Of a stretch of DNA of 64,000 nucleotides, positions 46,931 to 60,101 are shown piece by piece. This DNA comes from Diospyros lotus (Eukaryota; Streptophyta; Magnoliopsida; Ericales; Ebenaceae). The stretch is from NCBI RefSeq assembly GCF_014633365.1, contig NC_068344.1, positions 4,291,327 to 4,355,326 of the forward strand, in the 5' to 3' direction. How positions within the stretch are numbered: position 1 is the stretch's first letter; each line of letters opens with the position of its first letter. Position numbers and translations under genes: made by a program. The notes under the pieces were generated by a model, which saw only the letters and a program-made list of their open reading frames with translations, was not told the origin of the DNA and did no database searches.

Positions 46931-48300
46931 CTTATTGTCAGACATTTAGGTATGATATGGATACAAAGGCCTCACAAAAAATATGACCATATCTAAAAAT
47001 AATTGGCAAGCTAGAATTTGTCTAGACAACCCTAGCTAGTGGGACAAAGGCTTCTTCTTGTTAGAGTTGTTGTTCCATGATAATAGTACTGAAGATCTAA
47101 TTAAAAGAGAAAAGTAGCATCAACTAGCAGTGACTAGAAGACAGATTTACTGTTTGTTGTGAGCAATCTGTGTGCAGAATCTAGAGCTTTAAAAGTCAGT
47201 GGCATCTACATGTTTGTTTGTGGTACAAAATGTCCAAGCACTAGCATCCTGGACCTTATATTGGTTCCAGTCATGTCTGTATTGATCATCTAGAAGTCTA
47301 TTTTATTATTCTTAGATACATACACATTTTGAAATTTCTACATGTTAAATATTCTCCAGAAGTACAGCACTTATCTCAAGACCTTTAACCTGCTTGAATC
47401 AGACAGCATGTGATTGAGATAATGATCCCTTTTGTTCATTATGATATTCAGAAAGGTGCATGCATTGATGTGTTTGTGGGGTGCAATGAAATGCAAGGCC
47501 TGTTGTAATGGTGAGCTATGAAAGTTTTGCACCACAATTAAGAAGTAAATAGTGATCTTGGATGTAGAGAAAATGCTGTTTGCTCAAGTTTGCTAGGTTA
47601 TTTGTGGAAGCCCATTGGAAACATTGTAATTGCGCACTATTCATTAACATTTCTGTTTCATTTGTGATGTTAGTAATGCTGAAGACTCAGAAGAAAAAAG
47701 ATAGTACCTCCTACCAGTGACAGGAAGATTCAGGTTCTGTTCAATGTGAATAATCTGTGCACCACTTAGGGGGCAAAAAGGAGTTCCTTGGGGAGTGTAC
47801 ACGTTGACATAAGGTACACAATGCCCAAGCACTAGCATCCTGGATCTTATTTTGGTTCTAGCCATGCCTGTTTTGATTTCTGAAAACCTATTTTAGGTAT
47901 TTGCATTTCTTTATTATGATTGAACAGAAAATAATCTTGAGAAGAAAATGCTTAATTCATGAGCTTTAAACTGTTCAAATTAAACTATGTGAACGAGATA
48001 GGGATCCTTTTTGTTCATTATGATAAATGTCAAGCTGATCCTTGTTGAGCTTGTAGAGTACAATAAAATGCAAGCTCTATTCTAAGAGAGAGATATGCAA
48101 GATATTCATTGAAATTAAAATGTAAAAATTTAACAGCCACAGAGAGAAAATGAGGTTTGCTTGACTCTGCTTATTTTAGCTTAATTATAGATGCCCCCAA
48201 GAAATATTATAACATTGAGAGCTTCTTGAAAGATGGATAATGCTAATTATCATTTTCTTCTTTTAAGGTTTTTGAAATGCATTTCGATGTCTGGTGTGGT
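46931..48300. repeat. Tandem duplication (about 540-bp period) of non-coding sequence
   Basis: Segments near 47195-47500 and 47810-48080 share blocks in the same order (for example caagcactagcatcctgga, then ttttgttcattatgat, then caatgaaatgcaag / caataaaatgcaag). They are diverged and carry no shared open frame. The minus-strand ORF at 47644-47865 lies in one copy only. Confidence 0.5.
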
Positions 48301-48912
48301 GGATGAAATTCTATGATTGCCAAAGGTGTGAGGTTTTGGAGAGAAAAGGCAAGTGGGAAGTATTAGTCTACCAACTACAAAGATAAGTTATTCTTGATTA
48401 CTGTTGGTAATTGCTGAGCGAAGTGTGTGCACATTGCATACAGACATTCAAGGACGTGGAACAGCCACCTATCCTGTTGTTGAAGATCCCTGACAATATC
48501 AAAAGCGCTTTGTTTTGTTTTATTTTATTATTTTTATTTTTTTTGGTTAATTGTACGTACAGAAAAAGCACCAATAGAAGAAGGAAAGCTATCTGGTTAC
48601 ATAGGAATGTTGGCCTACACGTGTAGCCGCTGTTAGGATCTCATTTATCACAATCAGACTCCACGTTTTACATTAAGTAGTGTGTTTGTGTGTGTGGCAC
48701 CACAGGTTTTGAGTAGTGACTCGCATGGTTTTTCTTGGATTAATTGGCCAGATTATGTCACAACAGAATATTTTCATATAGTAAATGTTCCTATTAATGC
48801 CACACTTCTATTTTTCAAAACTATTAGTATCCGTGGCTGCCAACTTTGAAGTCATTCTTTATTCTTTATGAAGACTCGGTAACTAGTAGCTAATGTCTAC
48901 TTTCTATTTCAG

Positions 48913-49018
48913 GTATGGAGTTTTACCAGGAGGTCTTGAGATTGTGGACCAGACAGATCCCAAAAACTGTATCTGTGTGACCACTAGTGGGGACAGGCAA
49001 AAGGCTGAGAATTATTGA
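48913..49018 (+). pseudogene. Exon-like relic, unidentified
   Basis: After an acceptor-like tctatttcag a frame of 34 codons runs to TGA at 49016-49018, with a balanced translation (YGVLPGGLEIVDQTDPKNCI). A second frame over the same bases continues past it (RLRIIDIKVAETLILPPDE) to about 49069. This looks like a frameshifted gene relic. Family not recognised. Confidence 0.25.
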
Positions 49019-49069
49019 CATCAAGGTTGCGGAAACATTGATTCTTCCCCCTGATGAAGGTGCATGTTA

Positions 49070-52000
49070 GCAGTGATGAATGAATGGATGTTTGTGTCTA
49101 ACGAAACCCTAAGGTAGACTAAGTTTACATGCGTTGTAAGTTTAGTTGCTGTCTCTGCTCTGTTTAATGTTTCTCCATTTTAACATTACTTTCATCTCCA
49201 CAGGCCCTGATTCCTCTGGGTAAGAGCACAGATTGTACATCTGAGACTGAAACACAAAGAGTAAAGGTCGGGTTCAGGCTCAGGTAAGAACTTAGCAGAA
49301 AGGCATGTGTACAAATAAAGATCTTCTTGAGCCCCTATCTGGATTTTCCATTACACCTGCCTCATTAAATTTTGAAAAATATATTCATTTTGTCAGAAGG
49401 TTTATTTACATAGAAAAAAAAGAAAAAAAAACCAACATTCTTGGACAGCTATCCGTGCAAATTATCACCGTGCAATTGACTAACATCGGAGGAAAAGTAG
49501 ATGAAAAAGGAGGAGACAGTAAGGCCAGCTCTGCCAGTGATAATACATCATTGGTACAGCCCATTATCTTTCACCTGTCTATTAAATAAGTGATGGTGGC
49601 ATTCAAACAAATGTTGGATGTTGGTTGGTGCTGAAAGATGAGACAGATTCTCAATTTGAGATTACATCTTATTCCAAGACTGCACTGTTTCAAAATTTAT
49701 TTTGGCAAGGACAATTGGAAGCTGATAAATAGAAAGGAAACTGCAAGATAATGAATGGATTAGGCATAAAAGAACCAAGTTCCGAGTGTGAGGATTACTA
49801 GTGATTGAAAAACCAACTATTTACAGCTATGGAAAGAAAAATAGGCTGAATGGGTGCCTAAAAAGTGGTCATAGGAACGGGGATTGGGCCTAGTGCTTTG
49901 GCTCCAGCACTGTAATAGCCAGCTGGTGGCCATGGATTTAGTGCCTTGGTGGCGCTTGTATCTCTTAACTAATACATTGAGGGATAGAGACAAAGATGGT
50001 GACAAGAATGACCAAAGAGAGTGTTCTTAGTGTACTGAGACTTTATTTTGCAAATCAATTTTATATGCAATTTTACTCTTTTCTTTTTAGTAAAGAATCT
50101 TTTACTTATTGCAAAGAAGTATTTAATGCCAAATCAAATGGCTCTTTTGCTTGGACAATAATGGAGGAGGTGGTTAACTAAGAGTTGAATTCGTAACTTG
50201 TAGAATACGAAAATGATTTAATGTGACTATCATATGGGTAATGATGGCTATAATGATACTAACATCAAATCAAGTCATTGTCACATTTAGCCACATGTGC
50301 TGGTCCTTGGGCAGATAAGTTGTCTCCTGATGTCCTTGTATAAAGCGAAAAGTGAACTAAAAGTAGATAATAATATGAACAACATAAAGACAAAAACCAA
50401 GGAAAGAGGGTTATGTTGATGACTCGAAGTAGAGAGTACCAAGAGGGGAAGAGTGGGGTAAATGCTCACTTCACTTCCTTGGAATCTTTGTTAGCATACA
50501 AAGGGATGTTTGTAGGGGTGGGTCTTATATTGAATTCTCCACGGTAAAAACATTAACTTCTGTGAAGACATGTATGTATTCTGATGATTTCTCTGGGGAA
50601 AACGTCCATAAATGCAATGCAGAAGTGTAATACTTTTGCCAGTTAAAATAATGTCATTAGCTCTCGTCTTTAAATTTGTGGACCATATGAAGAGGAATTC
50701 TTTTGTGTCCAATTCTTAGAACTGACCTAAAGTTTTAGGACTTCAGCACGAGGAATAATCTTCATAGAGCCCCCCACCTTTGGTGGTGATGTTACATTTC
50801 ATATAATTAGAACATATATTATTTTGCAAAGTTAAGAGTTCAAGAGTATAGGAAATGAGAAATTTGAAGATCATGTACAAATATAAATATATAAGAAATT
50901 TGTGGTAAAATTCTCATAGGCAAAAGAAGAGAATCTCTTTGATTTTGCCATTTTTTAGCGATTTCCAGGGAAAGAAGAAAGAATCCCTGGATTCTTCCAT
51001 CGGTAGTAGCAAGTATCGGCGGCAACTACTAGCAATTACTAGTTCTAAACTTTTCACTTTTTGCTTTTTATTTTTATTTTATGTATCTGTCATATTGTAA
51101 TTTTTCGATAAAAATTTTAACAAGGGACTAAATTATAATAAGATTAAAACTTTAATAAGAAGTTAAAGTATGAGTATTAATTTGTTATACAAAATAAAAT
51201 TCTAAGAACTATAATATTTTTCCACATCTATATTGGCATTTGTCCAAAAATAAATGCTCGGACATAATTATCAAGTATTAGTGTCATCGGTATAGATTTA
51301 GTTTATATTCATCAGTGAAACTATATAGCCACGGAATCTATACTCTAATAACAAATTGATTGTCGATCGATATAAATTGATTATACTGATAGATGGTGGT
51401 GTTTTATTGATAAATTTGTTTAGCCAATCGATAACAATTTTGGCAGAATAATGCGCCCAAATCAGGCAGTTTTGGACGAACAGTTGGGGTTAGCTTCAAG
51501 GTGTGGCCATGGAGGCCACAAGAAATGGCATGGGATATGTGTTTATTATTTTCATTTCTAATAACTATATTTTGAAGGCAAAATTAATATTTATCTTTAA
51601 TTATTTGACTTTAAAAGATAATTTTATTGCCTTGAGATGTTTCTTTTTAATGATAGGAATTTTTTTTGTTTCCAGATGTTTCATGGTCTTTTTTTTTTTT
51701 TTTTTTGTTTCTCCTTAACGTAGAGAAGTTTGTTTAGAATGAAGTATAAAATAAGTTACTAATTATATTTAGTTTCGAATCTAATTTGGTTAATGGGCTT
51801 TAGCAAGAGCTAAATAAGTTATCTTATTTTTAAATTTCGGACTAATTTTATCACTATACTTTAAGAAATGTCAAATTAATTATTTTATTTTTAATTTTGC
51901 GAGATCACGTTAGCTATTGTAGTTACCATTTCTTTTCATTATTCAACAATATTTTAATTTTATCGACAGTTTCAATTCTATTAATATTCAAAATAATCTC

Positions 52001-53430
52001 AGATCGTCTGCTAAACATGATCGACTTAATTATAATTTGTGTGTATATATATATATATATATATTTATTGAGAGAGAGAAAGATACCTACCCAATGTCAG
52101 ACAGAGATTTCAACATGGATGGAAGGGACACTATTTAGCAGCTACTGTCCTCCATCGGAGCCCATTTTTCTTTTGACCCAAAGATCATCCGTCGCTCTCA
52201 CCCTTCAACACCTCTCTCTCTCTCTCTCTCTGCTAGGCTTTTGGCTTTGCCACCTCTATATTTCTTCTGCAACTTTCAATGCCTACCTATATGTGAAGCC
52301 AAGTGCCAACTGTCTCTCCCTCTTTGGAACATAAACAAAACAAAACAAAATATATTCTTCTTTTTCGTTTTCATTATAATCTAATAACTTAATTCTTTTG
52401 ATGGATGAAGTTATTATCGTATTAATTGTATCGAGTTCGAATTTTTTTGTTTTCCCCCTTGTGGCAGGCAGTCCAGAAGCGTGCAGTCAAGCTCGAATGG
52501 AGGTTTAGAGATTTTGAGAAGCACCCACCATACTAAAGTGGGATTTATGGTCTGTCAATGATTATTATGTTTAGTAGCTTCAACACCCATGTGTAGCATG
52601 TCTATATTACCTCCTATTACTTCAAAATATATAGCTAGCTAGCAAGTGGCATGGAAAGTAGAAAGATTTATAGGAAATCGGAGAAAATCTCCACACCATT
52701 AATCAAAGACTCTGATTGATCTGAACTTTGCATTATAGCAACTAGGGATGGTCCCAGAAAGGGGGAGAAAACAAGAACAAAACTTTCAGTTGACAACCCA
52801 TTGAAACGAAGAAAGAAGAGGAGCATAAGTAAATATAACTAATAAATTAATTTGTGAACAAATGCTGTGAAAATCCTAGCCTCCTAGTCCTAGGCCATGA
52901 CCATCTGCTTACTGGAGTGTTGAGCACCTTTTTGTTCCTAACTAATAATTAGCTTGTATATTGTTGAATTATGAATATTTGCTGTATTTTTAAATGTGTA
53001 ATAATTAACATGTTATATATCTTGATGAAACTTTTTGTATGAAAGTTCTGGAACAATAGTGACATATATATTGTGCAAACAAATTTATATGTATACTAAA
53101 CTATTATATACACCTAACCCATTAATAATCATAATCTGAAACTAAAGAAAGAGAGTTACAAATCACAAAGCAGCCCAGATCATATATACCATTTTTTTTT
53201 TTTTTTTTTTGTTACTCAAAATGGAAAAGACACGAGTGACCGGTGCAAAATGAGGAGTCTTTTAAGCCGATAAGGGTTAATACATTAGTTACCTAAGATA
53301 TTGAAAAAGAAAAAGAAAAACCCTTCTAAGGATTATTCGAAGCAGGTAACATTTGGTTCTCGGCCATGCCCTGCCCTGCCCTTAAACCCGTGGATGATAT
53401 AGCTAGCAGGTCACTCGTGCTAGTTTTGTC
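49070..53430. other. Intergenic, no gene supported
   Basis: Several ORFs (49305-49589, 51897-52334 and others) lack domains and are interrupted by homopolymers and microsatellites (AT at about 52036-52062, CT at about 52211-52231). No transposon ends defined. Confidence 0.4.
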
Positions 53431-53438
53431 TATAAATA
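53431..53438 (+). promoter_or_regulatory. TATA box of the TCP gene
   Basis: tataaata lies 241 bp before the ATG, with a CT-rich leader between them. Confidence 0.55.
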
Positions 53439-53500
53439 TCCATGTTTTCATTTTCAAGTGCACTCACTCCCCCAGTGCTGTTTCATAGATTCGTTGCACA

Positions 53501-53505
<5 letters not shown>

Positions 53506-53537
<32 letters not shown>
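53506..53537 (+). repeat. CT microsatellite in the TCP 5' leader
   Basis: About 16 CT dinucleotides between the TATA box and the start codon. CT-rich leaders are common near plant transcription starts. Confidence 0.85.
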
Positions 53538-53540
<3 letters not shown>

Positions 53541-53671
53541 GGTGTAGCAGTGCATGGCCTTTTCCTTTGAGGGTAAGCTCCCAAACTTCAGCTCATTGCT
53601 TGCAGGAGCAAAACTCAAAAAGTTTTCCAATCTCTCCACATAGAAGCCAAGGGCACAATCAGAAAGTGTAG

Positions 53672-55051
53672 ATGTTTTCTTCAGGGAATACAAATGATCC
53701 CTTCTCATATACCAACGAGGCCTTCTTCGGAAACTCCTTTGCAAATGAAGCAAACCTTAATTCATCACAACAAGAACCATCTTCACTGTTCTGTCCCTTC
53801 CCTTCGCCTTTACCAGATGAAACCCTAGTAGAAGGCAGTGGTGCAAAGGCCATAAACAACATCAACACTGGCACTGAGCATATGGGAATGAAGGACTGTC
53901 CCAAAAATACAAGTAATGCCCCGCCAAACCCTAACCCTACAAGGAAAACCGGCAGGAAGGATCGGCATAGCAAGATTTGCACGGCTCATGGCCTGAGAGA
54001 CCGAAGAATGAGATTGTCGGTTCAGACTGCACGCAAGTTCTTCGATCTCCAGGACATGCTGGGATTCGATAAGGCAAGCGAAACCATAGAGTGGCTCTTT
54101 TCCAAATCCAAGCCCGCCATTAGAGAAGCTGCCAGGAACCACTCTCCGGTCAAGGGTGGCTGTAGCAGCGGAAGGAAAAGCGCGCTGTTCTCTTCCAAAT
54201 GCGATGATGGATCAGATATGGAAGAGACTGGCCACGAGGAAGATGGGGAAACGGGAAAAAGTGATATCTCAACGTTTGTTGCTGACAGAAAGAGTATCAG
54301 AAAATCACAAAGGGGTGCTTCTGGTGAAAATAATGGGTCTTCGGAGATTGCAAGAGCAGGAGCAAGGGAGAGAAGAAGAGAAAAATTGATCACCATGAGC
54401 GTTGAAGAACCAAATCAACATCTCTTATCAAACCCCAGTAACTTGGAACAGTTTCATTGGGACCCCTTGGAAAGCCCTAGTGACTTTGAACAGTTAGGCC
54501 GGCCCTGGAGCCCCTATGAAACAGCTGATGAATGGATGATGGGAAGCACTGAAAATTCAAAACAATATCTTGATGGAAACCCTAGTGACTTGGACCAGTT
54601 AGGGCCATGGAGTCCCTTTGAAACAGCCGATGAATCATGTTCGAACAGCCACGAAAGGAATTCGGCGGTCGGACTTGTGGCACGTGTAGAAGAACCAAGC
54701 CCTCACTCAGTGGAACATCAGTTGGCTACAATGGGCATGTTTGAAACTTTTCTGGGCACTGCAAGTTCATCGACACTGCCTTCGGTTTTCGATCTCCAGA
54801 ACAATCTAGCAGCCTCGGACGGGGAAGAATCCAACAACACCTTCCTGGGAACACTTGAATATTGGGACATGCACTGTGAAAGAATAAACCCTGATTACTG
54901 TCCCACAAATATGGATCCAATATTTACGGGTAATATTATTCAAGAGCAGAACCCTAACCCCACCTCCAGTTTTGATTTTGAGTCTCACTTCATGGGGAGT
55001 ATCTTCTCTTGCAGGCCTTTTGATGCAAATGATAGTCATAGTCTAGGTTAA
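53672..55051 (+). CDS. CYC/TB1-clade (class II) TCP transcription factor
   Basis: TCP proteins bind GGNCCC-type sites through a non-canonical bHLH. The CYC/TB1 clade (TCP1, TCP12/BRC2, TCP18/BRC1, CYCLOIDEA) controls bud outgrowth and floral symmetry. This 459-residue uninterrupted frame has the TCP domain at about residues 92-150 (basic part [19 protein letters not shown], helix [17 protein letters not shown], helix [18 protein letters not shown]). The short basic loop and the R domain at about 227-240 ([13 protein letters not shown]) place it in class II, CYC/TB1. The R domain differs from the common ARAKARERTKEK form. An acidic linker lies at 178-200. Residues 254-321 hold repeated (N/S)PS(D/N)(L/F)(E/D)Q...PWSP(Y/F)ETADE motifs. 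The C-terminus is rich in Asn and aromatics. The first ATG after the CT leader is used. The gene looks intact. I cannot decide between BRC1, BRC2 and CYC subgroups. Confidence 0.93.
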   Translation: MFSSGNTNDPFSYTNEAFFGNSFANEANLNSSQQEPSSLFCPFPSPLPDETLVEGSGAKAINNINTGTEHMGMKDCPKNTSNAPPNPNPTRKTGRKDRHSKICTAHGLRDRRMRLSVQTARKFFDLQDMLGFDKASETIEWLFSKSKPAIREAARNHSPVKGGCSSGRKSALFSSKCDDGSDMEETGHEEDGETGKSDISTFVADRKSIRKSQRGASGENNGSSEIARAGARERRREKLITMSVEEPNQHLLSNPSNLEQFHWDPLESPSDFEQLGRPWSPYETADEWMMGSTENSKQYLDGNPSDLDQLGPWSPFETADESCSNSHERNSAVGLVARVEEPSPHSVEHQLATMGMFETFLGTASSSTLPSVFDLQNNLAASDGEESNNTFLGTLEYWDMHCERINPDYCPTNMDPIFTGNIIQEQNPNPTSSFDFESHFMGSIFSCRPFDANDSHSLG

Positions 55052-55374
55052 TTAGGGTTGTTTGATTCTGTAGAAAAGGGTATGAAGTTTCAGCCATTCC
55101 TGTAGCATTTGTCTTCATCTTCTGTTTCAGCCATGTTCCCAACTAGGATTTTCTATCTAAAAATCAATGAAAACATGAAGAAATTATTTATGTTACTCTG
55201 TTTCTTTGTATGTGCATCGATCAAACATTTAATCTTCTTCTACTACATATATCTGGCAAGTGAAATCTTCTCGTTTGAAATTTGCAGGATTAAAAAGATG
55301 CCAGTATTGTGTTGATCATCTCTTTGGAGAAGTCAGATTTATAATTGAGTGGATTGTGTTTGCCTAAATTTTGT

Positions 55375-55380
55375 AATAAA
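55375..55380 (+). terminator. Candidate poly(A) signal of the TCP gene
   Basis: aataaa about 320 bp downstream of the stop codon, within AT-rich sequence. Plant signals are loose, so this is only a candidate. Confidence 0.3.
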
Positions 55381-57114
55381 TATAAAAGAAAGAAGAGGGA
55401 AAAACACTAGGGTTATATATGAAAGCACAAGTCTTTTGATTCCACAAAAGAGGGTAAAAATTTCTTTTGCTTAATTCTAATTTGGCTTCATTCTCACTAT
55501 GTTTTCTCTTCTTTTCCTTTCTTCTTTTACAAATATAATAATTCTCACTATAAGAATTCAAGTAAAAGTGGAGATGCTTGAGAGTGTTTTTTAAATTCAT
55601 ATTTTGATTCATCTAACTCAAAGTATGAAAAAGATATACTTTTTGTAATTAATCCAAAAATATTTTTTTTAATTAGTTATATACCTAAGTTATCTTATTC
55701 TCTCTATCAATAGAGTCTCATAACCCATCACTTAAAGATGTAATTTAAAGAATGATAAATCTTATAAGTGAGATTGTTATCTCAAGTGTTTTTAAATTAT
55801 AGGGCTTATAATGAGATATTTTATCTTTTTCATACCTTAATATTTACTTAGTGACTTTTAATCATGAATGAAAGCCGCAATATTTGTTGTTGTCTTTGTT
55901 TTATTTGGTACTAATTACTATTATTAGTTTAATTACCCAACAAATAAATCATATAGTTGATTTTCTAACATGAGACAATTTCAAATGCATGCTTAGATAT
56001 ATTTGCCAATTGTAGAAGCCCACATAAGTAAAGAAATTAACAAAGATTGTGCCCTTTTATGAAGATAGAAAAGATTATACTCAAAAGATTATACTTTTAC
56101 TCAAAGGATTATATTTCCCTGTTTACTCATATCATTTACAACTGTAGGTGGCAGAAAAGACAAAGATTCAATTCCTCCCATTTACTTCTACTAAATTATT
56201 TCTCCTCTACTCATTCTCGTTTGATAGTACATAAATAATTACCTACTAACCTGAAATAAATGAGATGGAGTAGTACAGAAATAATTTCCTGTAACTTCTG
56301 TAAATATATAAATATATATTTCTTATATATTAGATGTTTGCATAAGTTAAAAAATAAAATATTTTAAATAAACATTCATTAGATGACAATTGTCAATTAC
56401 AATAAGATTTTGTAATACTAAAACACCCTATTTACTTATACAATAATATAGATACAAATGTAAATTCTTATGGGAAATGCTATACACACAAATAATTCTC
56501 ATAAATAAATCTCATAAACCCAAAATTCGTAATAGTTCTATTAAAAATTAACAATAATTCATAGTAATCCTATCCAAAATTGAAAAACATATCTATTTAC
56601 TATTATGAACTAGTATAAATTATTGTTAATTTTGAATAAAAGTATTATAAATTTTATAAATTTATATTAAATTATTTGCAAGAGTTATTAGTGTGTATAA
56701 TATTTGGGAAATGCCATATATATCCATAAATAAATTTGACAAATAACCTTTATAAACTTACATAACATATACAAATTCATAATAATTCTATCTAAAGTCA
56801 TAATAATAATTTATAGTAGTGAGTAGATTTATTATTAATTTTAAATAAAATTATTATAAATTTAGATTTATTACCTCCACTTTTAAAAATTATTTAACAA
56901 ACTACTTGGCGGATATAACAATCTGTTAAAGACTTAAATTTTATTTTGTTTAAAATCTTTCTTAAAGATATAAGAATTATGTTATAACTATCAAACATAT
57001 CTTTATTTAAAACTTTTTTTTTTTAACATACGTGTGCATAATACGTGATTATATATTCTTCTAATTTATATACAATAAATAGTGATAGAAAAATGATATT
57101 TCAAAATTTTATTT
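55381..57114. other. Intergenic, no gene seen
   Basis: AT-rich. Around 56470-56880 two stretches share words such as 'aattcataataattctat' and 'aaatttaga', suggesting a diverged repeat. No coding signal. Confidence 0.35.
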
Positions 57115-57262
57115 TAGGATGATCGTGATTGCGCGACTCTCGATACTCGTGCATTCGATTACGTCAATGAAAGTAAATTGCAGATGTGAGACTTTGTCTC
57201 ACTGCATAAAATGAGTATCGAACTCACAATTCAGTGGACTAACACTGACATATCATTTATCG
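57115..57262 (-). repeat. SINE-like repeat, copy 2
   Basis: The minus strand reads gtgagttcgatactca (B-box-like), then gcagtgagacaaagtctc and ctgcaatttact, matching copy 1 at 25190-25325 in the same order. Confidence 0.5.
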
Positions 57263-60101
57263 CTTCAAGGGTTTTAAAATTTTATTTTAATTATCAAAAA
57301 TAAGGTGTTTGCTTATACAATAGAATAGAATTATTTGTAAAAAAAAAGTTGATACGATTAACGTACATTATAATGAATTTTTGCTAATAAATTAATCATA
57401 AAGATATAAGAAAAAACATTCCTAAACCCTATTTATTTATTTGGTGTTTTTCATTCAATGTTGAATGTTGAAGACAAAAGGGTTTGTCTAAGAGCAAGAC
57501 GTACTTGGGTTTAGTACAAATTCCCTAAATCTTTATCATGATATATATTTTTGGTACAAAATTTTAATTAATTAATTTTTCTGGTTAATAATATATACAA
57601 CATTGCCCATCAAACAAACACACAGTGAGGCATTTGAAGTTCTTATACCTAGGCTGCTGCCTGCCTATGCAGTCAAAGGTAAGTGATTTACTTTTACATT
57701 TGACAGTTATAATGGCTACCTAAAGTTCATAGAATATTAAAGCGTACATGGGAACAACTACTACTATACCCAAATCAGATGCAAAAATAATGCCACTCCT
57801 ATTGTTCTTTGCATTTAATGCAAAGCTTAGCAAACATTAATTATTTGTAAAAATTGGTTGTGCAAACTCGCTTTTTAATTAGATTTACATTTTCTTTAAC
57901 CCATAAAACAAGACGGGTTTTTTAATACTTGAACGAAGTATCGTTTATCAAAAATTATTGACAAGAAGAAAAAAGTATAAAATTAAGAAAAAAATATGTT
58001 TTCTTGGGTTGTTTTGCTTTCTGTTTTTGCTTCTTCTTCTTCTTCTTCTTCTTTTCTTTCCTCCCTTACGTCCTCCCTCCGGTGGTGGCCAGACTGGGTT
58101 TTTGGGCCACTCCCCATTTGCCGACGACCTTATTTCTCACTAAAATACTTCGTGAAAATACCTTTAGAATCCTCTCTTCCCCCTCTTTCAAGGCCTTCCT
58201 TGGCCTTCAACGCTCAAGATTAGGCAGGATTTGAGCCAAAGTCCTACCAAATCATGAAAACATCTTCTTGATTTTTTCGGCGAGTGTCTCCTTCTCCGAC
58301 ATGGCAATTCTTTTGCCCAAATCAACCAATCCTGGCTTGTTTCAGTGCCAGCAAGAATGCCTAGGCCAATCATGGCTTAGGTCTGCAGCTGACCAACTCT
58401 ATCTCATCGCCGAAGAAGAAAACCGGCGACGACTGTGTGCGCACTGCTTTTTTCGACTTTGTAGTTTGCCCTTCCATCTTTCTCTTTTCTTCATTTTCCC
58501 CTTTCAATGGTATCCCCTTGGGTTTTGATAATGTCACTTGGTTCCCTGCAAGTTTTTGGGTTCTTAGTTTTACCCCAGCTATTTATGAAATTCATACTCA
58601 TGGTTTTTAGAAAATTGCACTTTCACCTAAAAAATTATTATTTTTGATAAATTACAAGAATTCCCTTAAGCTATTACCATCTTTCTCTCTTTTTAGCTTT
58701 CTTCTTGAAACCCTAAGTATTACAATAGATATCACAAGTCATATTCTCTCTTACTCTTTCTTTTTTTTTTTTTTTTTTTTGTAAAAACGAATCATTAGCG
58801 TGGCCTTATTTTTATCGAACAAATCAACTTATATGTGATTTTTAAAAGTTTGTTAAAAAAAAAGAAATAAAAGGCAAAACATGCCATGTAATCCTTTTTT
58901 ATATATAAGTATAATAAAAATATTTATATTAAGAGATATGAAAAGATTTAAATTTATAAACTCATGTTTATTGTAAATAGTAGATCATTCCAGAAGTCAC
59001 ATTTGAGAATCAAAATGTTATATTTTAACTTGTCAGAAATCATTATATTAGTTATTTAGAGATTTGAAGAGGTGTTTGAAAGACTAAGAATAATAAAATT
59101 GGATGGATTGGTGAATGATAGAAATCATTATATCATTACTAATTTGCTATCAATGTTGAAAAATATCAAAATAACATTTTTCTTTCTTTTCTCTATCCTT
59201 ATTCTTTGACGACTTTCTCCTTTCCCTAACTAGTTGTAACTAAGGTGACAACTCGTTTTTTTTTTTTTTTTTTTTCATTTCTCTTTTGTTATGTTTTCTT
59301 TCACCATAATCTAGTTATGGTTGGATTTAAGTCCAATCATTGTTAAATTCATTCAACTTAGAAATGGTTGGATAACTTGGGTTTATAATTACTTATCTCG
59401 AGAATTGATATGTTCTTCAATGCGGGTTTCAACGAGAGATTACACGAAATAGAGTGATATGTTGAGCAAGAAGATAGAGTATAGGACTCGTATAGAAATA
59501 TTGTCCGACACAAACAATATATCAATTCTTACTTATCACACTTATTTTTTTTATTTTTATCTCTACTTTATCTCTCATATATATATATATATATATGTAT
59601 GTTTATTTATATATGTCATGTGCACCATAGATAAAAGGTTAACGGGTCTAGATCTGGGTCACCCGATATTCAATTGGGTAGGGAATCGAATGGGATGAGA
59701 TCCCACGTTGCAGCCACGTGGGATAATAAACAACTATTACAAACCACACATTACGGTCAATGTATATATCTTAAACCAAGGAAGCAAGCGTCGCGAGGGA
59801 GCCGACAAGCTACCTCATTATATTTATTTATGTTATTATAAGTATATATTCAAATCTAACGGTTAGTTTAAGATATTAAAAATTCTTTTTTATTTTATTT
59901 ATTGGGTAAAATTAGAATGAAGACATGATAGCTGACAAGCTGTGCAATATCATATTAATTAAAATTAATATGGAATTTTAATTTGTTTTTACGGTGTCTG
60001 TCTGAGTAATTAACATACGGATTAACTACAGAATTAATAAATAAATGAATTATATGCGACTGCCAGTTATCAAAGTCATCACTTCATTTCAGCCTCTGAG
60101 A
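57263..60101. other. Intergenic and BAHD upstream region
   Basis: No gene supported. A TTC microsatellite at about 58030-58051 and poly-T runs near 58760 and 59255 produce false hydrophobic ORFs. An AT microsatellite lies at about 59578-59597. A direct repeat (tatcaaagtcatc) occurs at about 60068 and again across the BAHD start at about 60109. Confidence 0.35.

Noticed and set aside
47644..47865. 73-codon minus-strand ORF with a balanced composition
   Set aside because: It lies in one copy of a diverged duplication, the sister copy is not open, and no family was recognised.
51897..52334. 145-codon plus-strand ORF
   Set aside because: It spans AT and CT microsatellites, has no domain and starts at a non-ATG codon.
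57958..58528. Leu/Phe/Ser-rich ORFs near 58 kb
   Set aside because: They are produced by a TTC microsatellite in three frames and show no conserved motif.
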